64,000 nt of DNA, taken from Tissierellia bacterium. Its GTDB lineage: Bacteria; Bacillota; Clostridia; Tissierellales; Peptoniphilaceae. Position 1 is the first letter of the stretch; the number at the start of each line of letters is the position of its first letter. The notes beneath the pieces are model-generated. The model searched no databases, had not been told where the DNA came from, and saw only the letters and a list, made by a program, of their open reading frames with translations. The stretch is taken from NCBI GenBank assembly GCA_012728295.1, contig JAAYFJ010000051.1, positions 1 through 64,000 on the forward strand, in the 5' to 3' direction. Made by a program: the position numbers and the translations under genes. This document shows positions 57,511 through 64,000 of this stretch, one piece after another.

Positions 57511-60477
57511 CTAATAAACCTTAATCCAATCTTCTAAAGGTCTTTCACCAGTGCATTCATGGTTATTTGTTGCCTCTATGATTTCATAGTAATACCACTG
57601 ACCTTTAACGTTATCTACAAACTCTTTTATTCCTGGTAGCTTACTATTCTCACTTATGCCTCTGTTAAAGGCTCGGTTAATTATGCTAATTGCTTCTGCT
57701 CTTGTCGTTGGATTATCTGGTTTAAAGCTGCCATCAGAATAACCCTTAATCCAACCAGATTTCGTTGCTACGGCAATCTCTTTATATGCCCAGTGCTCTT
57801 TTGGTAAGTCATTAAAATCACACTCTGCCGTTCCTTCTGCCAGTATGCGCACCAAAATCGAAACAAATTCAGCTCTTGTTATTTCGTTGTCTCCACCAAA
57901 TGTTCCGTCTTCATACCCTTTAATATATCCTAATTTTGACATGGTAGAGACTGCTTCGTTATACCATAATTCTGGATCAACATCACTAAATGAATTAATA
58001 TTTGTTTTACTGTTGTTTATTAATTCTTCGCTTAGCAATCTATATAGTATTGTTGCTGTTTCTGCACGGGATATCTTATCGTTAGGTCTAACAGTTCCAT
58101 CTGGATATCCACTAATATACGCTTTATGTTCTTTTGACAATGGCTCTTTTGCATCAGTTCCTGTGGACATTTTACCAAATGGCATCAAACCGCTATTGGG
58201 TTCGACAACATTTATCTTGTCATCAACTGGTTCCTTTATGTCATCATCATCACCACCATCATCATCGTCATCACCCAATTCAGCTCTTTCAAACCACAAT
58301 TGAGTTCCATAGAATGGATTGGCAGTACCAATACATAAACCTGGGCCTGCTTCTGCAAACACACGCAAACCATGGTTATAGGGATCTCCAAATCCGTCTA
58401 TGGTAACAGTTTCAAAATTTATCCCATCTTCTGAAACATATAAATCAAATCCTCGTGTTGCTTTATTCATATATACCCCTGTTTTTAACAGCTCTTTTAC
58501 TATATGAATCAAGTCTTTAATTTGATCTACGTTATCTTGTAAATCTTTGCGTTCTCTGTCTTCGCTTTCAAAAATGTGATTTTCTTTTTTATAAGCCTCG
58601 TCTAGTGCAATACTATCCTCATCTCGAATATTATCTTCTATTTCATCTGTAATTTCTCTGTTATCACTTAGTATCTCTATACTTTCTTCATTCTCTTGTT
58701 GTGATTCGACTTGTCCTTCTTTTAAAGCTTCACTTAGTACTTCAACATCTAGGTTATCAGGATTATCAAGTACTTCTCCTAAACCACTTAAAGTAAGCGC
58801 AAGTTCTTCATCGTCAAATTCATCAAACAATTTTCTAACATTTTCCTTTTGTTCAACATCCTCAGATGATTCATCTCTAAATAAGGAAACATCGCCAGGA
58901 GCTTTATATTTATTTATACTTATTTTTAATAATTCTCTAATATAACCTAGTAAACGAACCCACTCCGAATGACTCATATGCAGAATATCGCCATTTGCAA
59001 ATTGACCCAAAGGATATAGCAAACTACTTGTGTCCATAGTACCCAAATAAAGTTTCCCATCATACTCGGTCATTTTCCATACATATTGGTTTTCATTTCT
59101 TCCAAATCCAGACAATTGACCTGTGATACTTCCACTTGGAAACATACTAGTTGCATTGCCCATAACTAACTCTATGTTTTCATTTTTATCCATACGATAT
59201 AAACTCACAGATTGTTCCAAGTTTTTATTAAAGAATGCAAAATCAATGTTGAATAGAAGTTCTATTAAAGCTATTTCCATATCATTATATTCGCCAATAT
59301 ATAGATAATCATTGAATACTTGAATAACTCCTGCGCCCGAGCGAGTTCTCTCTGGGTCAATCCCAAAAGTATATCTGGCACCGTCGTTTTCCTGATCTCC
59401 AACTACAGGTGTCCATTTCCATGAACCATCTTCTTGCCTATCACCACGAACTATTGCAAATGATTGCATCGTGTATTTGTCAGGCATATTGTCTGGAGTT
59501 CCTGTACATATGGAAACATATAGGCTTCCATTAAACTCCACCGCCTCCCAAATTGAGCCTCCATAAATACTATCTCTAAAATGATACGCTGGATAATTAA
59601 ATAAATCACTTTGTGTAGCTATAACCTCAAATCCTTCTTCAGGATTTTTTGTAATAGCAATTTGTGGTTCCACTTTCCCTGTTTCTGCGTTCTTCATTAC
59701 TCCACTTATAACAAGCTCATCTTCGTAAAGACACATGCCGCGAATTCCTGAGCCAACACCTTCTTGAAAAGCTTGATAAAAATCCTGAAACTCCATACCA
59801 TAAACTTTTTTACATTCATCGTTATTTGGATCTACCTGCCAAATTTGAGGAGCATCGTTTACAGCCCCACAAAAGTAGAACTTGCCATTGTATTCTACAG
59901 CATTTCTAAAGCTGCAAGCATACCCTGTGTATTTCCCAACGTCTTTTGACATTAGAATTACAACTTCCCCTGTTTTTACATTTACTTTAACCAGGCATCC
60001 ATCAGGTTTCCCATCATCCTCTTCCTTAATAAAATAGTTTCCATTATAAAGCACATTTAATATTGCATTCATTTCTTCAGCATCAAAATCATGACCTAAA
60101 ATGCTTTTCATTAATGATACCGTTTTTCCCGCAGCGTTGAATAAAAGACCAACATATACCCAATCGCCATGAGCAATTGCAGACCAAGAATAACTTTGAC
60201 CACGATCTCCTGATTTGGAATCCGTTCCAACGAAACCATTTTCGCCTACTCCTATAATCCCATTTCCAACGTAATCTACTACCCCATCATGGTTTCTTAA
60301 ATCCTGAAGAGGTGCATTGGGAGATACATAAGGATGCGAAATTTTTTCAAATTTAAAGGAACCACTACTGGTTTCATATGTAATGGGAAAATTGCTACTT
60401 TCAGCAATACTAGTTATAGGAATTGCACCAAAGACCAAAATAATAGCTAATAATAAAGGCAATAATCTTTTTTTCAT
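57511..60477 (-). CDS. Secreted SLH-domain protein with propeller-like N-terminal region
   Basis: 988 intact residues. The signal peptide (LLPLLLAIILVFGAIPITSIA) is followed by about 500 residues with repeated short blades (YNGKFYFCGAVNDAPQIWQV, FNGSLYVSICTGTPDN, YDGKLYLGTMDTS) resembling a beta-propeller. A very acidic helical insertion spans roughly residues 540-660. A second blade block (FDLYVSEDGINFETV, CIGTANPFYGTQLW) and an Asp tract (DDDDDGGDDDD) lead to three SLH motifs (ISGYPDGTVRPNDKISRAE, IKGYEDGTFGGDNEITRAE, IKGYSDGSFKPDNPTTRAE). A wall-attached extracellular protein of unknown ligand. Confidence 0.85.
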   Translation of the reverse strand: MKKRLLPLLLAIILVFGAIPITSIAESSNFPITYETSSGSFKFEKISHPYVSPNAPLQDLRNHDGVVDYVGNGIIGVGENGFVGTDSKSGDRGQSYSWSAIAHGDWVYVGLLFNAAGKTVSLMKSILGHDFDAEEMNAILNVLYNGNYFIKEEDDGKPDGCLVKVNVKTGEVVILMSKDVGKYTGYACSFRNAVEYNGKFYFCGAVNDAPQIWQVDPNNDECKKVYGMEFQDFYQAFQEGVGSGIRGMCLYEDELVISGVMKNAETGKVEPQIAITKNPEEGFEVIATQSDLFNYPAYHFRDSIYGGSIWEAVEFNGSLYVSICTGTPDNMPDKYTMQSFAIVRGDRQEDGSWKWTPVVGDQENDGARYTFGIDPERTRSGAGVIQVFNDYLYIGEYNDMEIALIELLFNIDFAFFNKNLEQSVSLYRMDKNENIELVMGNATSMFPSGSITGQLSGFGRNENQYVWKMTEYDGKLYLGTMDTSSLLYPLGQFANGDILHMSHSEWVRLLGYIRELLKISINKYKAPGDVSLFRDESSEDVEQKENVRKLFDEFDDEELALTLSGLGEVLDNPDNLDVEVLSEALKEGQVESQQENEESIEILSDNREITDEIEDNIRDEDSIALDEAYKKENHIFESEDRERKDLQDNVDQIKDLIHIVKELLKTGVYMNKATRGFDLYVSEDGINFETVTIDGFGDPYNHGLRVFAEAGPGLCIGTANPFYGTQLWFERAELGDDDDDGGDDDDIKEPVDDKINVVEPNSGLMPFGKMSTGTDAKEPLSKEHKAYISGYPDGTVRPNDKISRAETATILYRLLSEELINNSKTNINSFSDVDPELWYNEAVSTMSKLGYIKGYEDGTFGGDNEITRAEFVSILVRILAEGTAECDFNDLPKEHWAYKEIAVATKSGWIKGYSDGSFKPDNPTTRAEAISIINRAFNRGISENSKLPGIKEFVDNVKGQWYYYEIIEATNNHECTGERPLEDWIKVY

Positions 60478-60755
60478 AATTTTCTCCTTGTTTGTGTATT
60501 AGATAATAAATGCAAATTCAAAATCTTAAATGTCGATGCATTTTTACAATTTCATTACTAAAGCGTTTATTTCCTCCTTTCAAAATATTAATAAAAAATA
60601 ACAATAGAACAATATTTCATTTCTATATCTCTATAAATTAACATACTTTAACACCATTGTCAATATCGGCTTAAACAAGTAAATTACAGGGCTTCAAAGG
60701 TTTTTTAGATGCTCTAATAACAGTAGTGTTTATGATATTTTTCGATTAATATAAT
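60478..60755. other. Upstream region of the SLH gene at 60477
   Basis: No gene found. AT-rich leader and promoter region with no recognised riboswitch. Confidence 0.4.
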
Positions 60756-60760
60756 ATATA

Positions 60761-60785
60761 AAGACTAGCATTTATTGCTAGTCTT
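60761..60785 (-). terminator. Terminator of the flavoprotein gene
   Basis: Perfect 10-bp stem AAGACTAGCA/TGCTAGTCTT with a five-base loop, about 35 bases past the stop at 60820. Confidence 0.7.
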
Positions 60786-60819
60786 GTTTTCCGAACATAA
60801 ATATTAACTAATTATAGTA

Positions 60820-61494
60820 TTAGTACTTTATTCCTTTTTTATCCCAACTTTCGAAAACAGCTTGGTAATCACTACCTCTTTTTTCGGCAAAAGGCTTTAT
60901 TCCAAAATTAAACACAAAAAACCATTTTACTTTTTGAAAAATATATCTCTTACCATTGCTTATAGCTAGGTTTAAATCTTTTGATAATGAATTAATCTTG
61001 CTTCCTATTAATGGATTGTTTAAAGGATTATTATTGAAATCATTTTTTACAACCAATTGTCCAACCTTATACCCACCAGAAAAAGAAAGCAAGTTATTAA
61101 TAACTTTAATTACATTTTTCCCACCATAGTTTTCAAACGTAGTAACTGAAATAAAATATTTACCGTGCATTAATTGTTCCATTACAAAATGACCTCTGTC
61201 TATTAACACCTTCATCTTGCCAGAAATATTGCTTGCATACGTTGGTGACCCGAATATAACAGCATCGGCATGTTCAATTGCTTTAGAAAACGCATCTCCA
61301 TCATCTTCAATAATACATTTCCCTGTCCTATAGCAAATACTACAACCTCTACAATAGTCGATATCCATATCTTCAATATCAATATATTGTATCTCTACTT
61401 TAGGGTTCTTTCTTAACTCTTCTTTGAAAGCTAAAAGTAATTTTCCAGTTGTTCCACTTCTACGGCTACTGCCATTTAGAATAAGAATTTTCAT
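60820..61494 (-). CDS. Iron-sulfur flavoprotein/NAD(P)H-dependent FMN reductase
   Basis: 224 residues from ATG 61494 (GGGAG upstream). The flavodoxin-like fold has FMN-phosphate loop ILNGSSRRSGTTGKLL near residue 5 and GSPTYASNISGKMK near 85. In between, CRGCSICYRTGKC (near 50) is a compact Cys motif as in iron-sulfur flavoproteins of anaerobes, which can hold a [4Fe-4S] cluster. Likely an electron carrier or oxygen/quinone reductase. Monocistronic. Confidence 0.85.
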   Translation of the reverse strand: MKILILNGSSRRSGTTGKLLLAFKEELRKNPKVEIQYIDIEDMDIDYCRGCSICYRTGKCIIEDDGDAFSKAIEHADAVIFGSPTYASNISGKMKVLIDRGHFVMEQLMHGKYFISVTTFENYGGKNVIKVINNLLSFSGGYKVGQLVVKNDFNNNPLNNPLIGSKINSLSKDLNLAISNGKRYIFQKVKWFFVFNFGIKPFAEKRGSDYQAVFESWDKKGIKY

Positions 61495-61661
61495 ATCTCC
61501 CAGCTCCATTTAATTTCTAGTATAATTGCCCTTACTAACTTTATATCTCCACATCTATAAAATATTTTTTACCCTATATCATCTATTAATAACATAAGCA
61601 TCTACATTGATACTTTTCTAAAGCTATTCTTCTGACATCTAATAACCAATTTCAATAAAAA

Positions 61662-61695
61662 AATACGCTTCTTTTACTTATTAAAGAAACGTATT
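61662..61695 (-). terminator. Terminator of the FNT gene
   Basis: Stem AATACGCTTCTTT/AAAGAAACGTATT (one mismatch) with a T-rich tail on the minus strand. Confidence 0.7.
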
Positions 61696-61739
61696 ACAAC
61701 TAAATCATAACAAAAATATTAATAATAAGTGAATTATCA

Positions 61740-62360
61740 TCAGCTTTGCTTTATCCTTTCTAGCTTAATTAAAGGTATTAGCATTCCCCCTATGCTGTTT
61801 CCAGCTGTCATAACTAGTAAATATAATAACGCTTTTAATGTAAACTCACCAGCTAATATAAAATAAAACATATTAGCTACACAGTGTTCAAAACCACACA
61901 AAATAAATGTACTTACACATAAAAACAGAATAAGCGGTTGTCCTTTTTGTTTAAAGCCTTCCACTGCGACATACATCAGTATCCCACAAAAAATTGCCAA
62001 AATAAATATGCTAAGCAAATTATCTGATAATTTTACTTCACTCACTTTAATAGCAACTTCTCGTAAAGAGCTTACCCTTGAAAATGATATTAACGCAGCG
62101 CATATGCCCGTACCAACTAAGTTGCCCGTCCAAATAATACAAAGTTCCGAACAATAATCAGTTTTACAATCTTGGCACACCACATATCCAACTTTGCCAG
62201 TAAATAGCGCCAATCCATTGAGTACTATTGTATATAATCCTACCGTAAAAAGTAATGCTCCAATTACTTTGTTTTCCATGGTTAGATATACTATACTACC
62301 CATTCCTATTGCCATTCCAGCACCAATGGCTAATAGAAATGTTTTTAACCTATTGCTCAT
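61740..62360 (-). CDS. Formate/nitrite transporter (FNT) family channel
   Basis: 206 residues from ATG 62360 (GAAGGTGG seven bases upstream). Six hydrophobic segments follow the FNT order: LAIGAGMAIGMGSIVYL, LYTIVLNGLALFTG, WTGNLVGTGICAALISF, FILAIFCGILMYVAVEG, FILCGFEHCVANMFYF (with the conserved pore His) and GNSIGGMLIPLI. It is shorter than FocA-type channels (about 280) and carries an unusual Cys-rich loop CQDCKTDYCSELC after helix 2. It probably moves formate, hydrosulfide or another small anion; the substrate is not determined. Confidence 0.85.
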   Translation of the reverse strand: MSNRLKTFLLAIGAGMAIGMGSIVYLTMENKVIGALLFTVGLYTIVLNGLALFTGKVGYVVCQDCKTDYCSELCIIWTGNLVGTGICAALISFSRVSSLREVAIKVSEVKLSDNLLSIFILAIFCGILMYVAVEGFKQKGQPLILFLCVSTFILCGFEHCVANMFYFILAGEFTLKALLYLLVMTAGNSIGGMLIPLIKLERIKQS

Positions 62361-62679
62361 CGAAGATCCACCTTCCATATGTATTATTTCACTCTATTAT
62401 GTACTGATTATATATGATACCTTATCATACCATGAGTAGCATATAATTTCACTATAAACCTTTGTATGAAAAGACAGCATTATTTTACACCATTATAGTG
62501 CTTGTAGAATATTAGGATTAAAATTCAATAACTAAAAATAGTTGCAATAAAGACCATATAGCTAATAGCTATACAGTCTTTACATAATGCACTATTCATA
62601 TTTTGCATATATACATAAAATGGACTCTTCCAGTTCTATATAATTAATTTAGAAGCGTAGTAGCATGTTTATCTCTTAA
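62361..62679. other. Intergenic region between the FNT and lipoprotein genes
   Basis: Contains the FNT promoter region and, at 62549-62581, the terminator of the lipoprotein gene. No gene found. Confidence 0.4.
62549..62581 (-). terminator. Terminator of the lipoprotein gene
   Basis: Stem AAAGAC-(C)-ATATAGCT/AGCTATA-(CA)-GTCTTT, about 100 bases past the stop at 62680. Confidence 0.5.
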
Positions 62680-63321
62680 TTAAAATTTCATCTCATACCA
62701 AATAGTATTCCCCACACCTTCATTTCTAACAAATGCGTACCACACTAAAAAGTCACTATTCTCTTTCAATGTTTTATCAACAACAAAAGTATATTCATAT
62801 TTAACGCTCTTGCCTTTTTCAACAACTGGAAAACTCAAAACATTATTTGCCATAGAATAATTAGCCATATATTTTAATGGATAAGGGCGAATAGTTACTG
62901 CTTCTCCTAAATAATTTTTTAAATCTCCCATATTCAATCTCATGTCTCTGAATATTGCAGTTCCATGAACAAAACCTGCACGCAGATCTCTCTCTTGCAA
63001 TTCATAATCCAGATTTGTAAATGTAATATTAATTCTGAAAACGCTTTTTCCATCAAAATATGGATACATTGTTTCGCCTGGTTCATATAACGATAAAATA
63101 TCAAAATCCTCTGTAGGTAATAAAGAAATTTCATCAACTTTAAGCTCCCATTTACCTTCGATTTCTTCTGTGCTAGGAAACTCTCTAATGACTTTTAAGC
63201 CTTCATTCCATACAACTTTAAGACCGCCAACTTCAACCATATCAGAATCATCACACGATATGAGAACAAGAGATAATGCTAAAATAAAAATCAAAATAAT
63301 ACTGTTCCTTAATAATTTCAT
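62680..63321 (-). CDS. Putative lipoprotein, DUF-type secreted beta protein
   Basis: 213 residues from ATG 63321 (GGAG seven bases upstream). The signal peptide ends in the lipobox LVLISC, so Cys21 or so would be lipidated. The mature part is beta-rich, with FPSTEEIEGKWELKVDEI and FRINITFTNLDYELQERDL. It resembles DUF4352/DUF5067-like extracellular ligand-binding domains, but I cannot assign a family with certainty. It lies about 100 bases from the broken tocopherol-cyclase-like gene upstream; cotranscription is possible. Confidence 0.65.
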   Translation of the reverse strand: MKLLRNSIILIFILALSLVLISCDDSDMVEVGGLKVVWNEGLKVIREFPSTEEIEGKWELKVDEISLLPTEDFDILSLYEPGETMYPYFDGKSVFRINITFTNLDYELQERDLRAGFVHGTAIFRDMRLNMGDLKNYLGEAVTIRPYPLKYMANYSMANNVLSFPVVEKGKSVKYEYTFVVDKTLKENSDFLVWYAFVRNEGVGNTIWYEMKF

Positions 63322-63428
63322 TTTCATTCTCCTTTCTTATTGAGGTAGTAGGTTTTAAGCTTTCAACGAACTAATGTTTGTATTAATCATCAAATATTAT
63401 CGAGAAGAATATTTATGTAATTTGTATA

Positions 63429-64000
63429 TCAATTTTTCTGCACAAGACTTGGCACAATTTCTACGCCAGATAGGAACGACGAATCTTCTATAACTTCTCT
63501 GGTCTTTTCATTGGTAAATCTAAAATTGATAGTGCCAGCAAGACCTTCTTTAATCTGATGGTCCATTTGTCCATGCTCAGGTGCTGCCAACAAGCCTTTA
63601 ACATCCACAGAAGCCTGTATTTCCAGTTTTAAGTGCCGTTTTTTAAGTATGACCTATGCCCTATCTTCACTCATTTCTTCAATGGTGCATATTGACCTAT
63701 TATAGGTGGCGAATCTATGGTGTTGCCCATTAATCCATAAATGACAAATAAACCCTGGAAACTGATAAGGTCCCAACGGAATATCCGCCCATGAGAAAAA
63801 TAAACATGATGGCCTTTTCGTAAAGTGGTTAGATTGCATCCATATATAGTATTTAGGAAATGATTGTCCCCAGTCTTTTTCAATATATCCAATTCCACGG
63901 TTAAAGGATATCGTTCTTTCGTTAATCTGAAGGGCTCCTTTTAAATAGTGATGTAAACTGACAATTCCATGGATGCATTCCATAAACGGAAGGTAGGAAA
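63429..64000 (-). pseudogene. Tocopherol-cyclase-like protein with an in-frame TAG (partial)
   Basis: The frame enters from the right edge (SYLPFMECIHGIVSLHHYL). It contains the family signature GIGYIEKDWGQSFPKYYIW followed by FFSWADIPL and RFATYNRS. TAG stands at 63654-63656 after MSEDRA; the same frame resumes VILKKRHLKLEIQASVDV and runs 74 codons to TGA at 63429, including GLLAAPEHGQMDHQIKEGL. The continuing conserved sequence shows that the stop is internal. Bacterial members of this lipocalin-like family are uncharacterised. Confidence 0.75.

Overview
This 64 kb window is chromosomal DNA of an AT-rich, low-GC Gram-positive bacterium, most likely a member of the Clostridia/Tissierellia. 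The signs are tig-clpP-clpX, groESL under a CIRCE element, Rex, a catabolic-type glutamate dehydrogenase, a YdjGHI membrane set, three S-layer-homology (SLH) proteins and a class B sortase. The genus cannot be fixed from the sequence alone. Nearly all genes lie on the minus strand. Four lie between 14.2 and 38.3 kb on the plus strand (three ABC-F ATPases and a HerA-like ATPase), and a nitroreductase lies at 47.6 kb.

Layout. 0-17 kb is a housekeeping block: clpX (cut by the left edge), clpP and tig with two promoters and a CtsR-like operator; tRNA-Leu; a translationally coupled cca-glmM-degV-mnmA operon; groESL; a DUF554 protein with 8-oxoguanine glycosylase; gdhA; rex; a YdiF-type ABC-F protein; a DUF2007 protein; tRNA-Pro. 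17-23 kb holds an acyl-ACP thioesterase, a HerA/DUF853 ATPase and the ydjI-ydjG-ydjH envelope-stress module without a neighbouring pspA. 22.8-34 kb is a cell-surface region: sortase B, a giant Cna-B adhesin, a membrane glycerophosphodiester phosphodiesterase and an SLH/Ig-like protein. 34-38 kb has two more ABC-F proteins flanking a cytochrome-b5-like lipoprotein and a small multi-His membrane protein. 38-51 kb carries metabolic and stress genes: EEP and PHP hydrolases, esterase, Nudix, CobW GTPase, NADP-alcohol dehydrogenase, MarR-pirin, nitrilase, nitroreductase, CPBP protease and nadA-nadC. 51-64 kb has two more SLH proteins, an alpha/beta hydrolase, an ATC-hydrolase-family protein, a membrane methyltransferase, an iron-sulfur flavoprotein, an FNT channel, a lipoprotein and a tocopherol-cyclase-like gene cut by the right edge.

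The most unusual feature is a high density of otherwise well-preserved genes broken by a single lesion. In-frame TAG codons interrupt the adhesin (two), an SLH protein and the tocopherol-cyclase-like gene. TGA interrupts an SLH signal peptide and a Nudix gene, TAA a methyltransferase, and a one-base loss in a T-run breaks a CPBP protease. All lie in accessory genes; the housekeeping block is intact. All three stop codons also end intact genes here, so recent pseudogenization or sequence error is the default reading, with amber readthrough as a testable alternative because TAG dominates. Other points of interest are a groES promoter built inside the upstream operon's terminator, an ABC-F protein that has lost catalytic residues in both ATPase domains, and the heme lipoprotein/membrane pair. 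No CRISPR array, rRNA, insertion sequence or prophage was seen.
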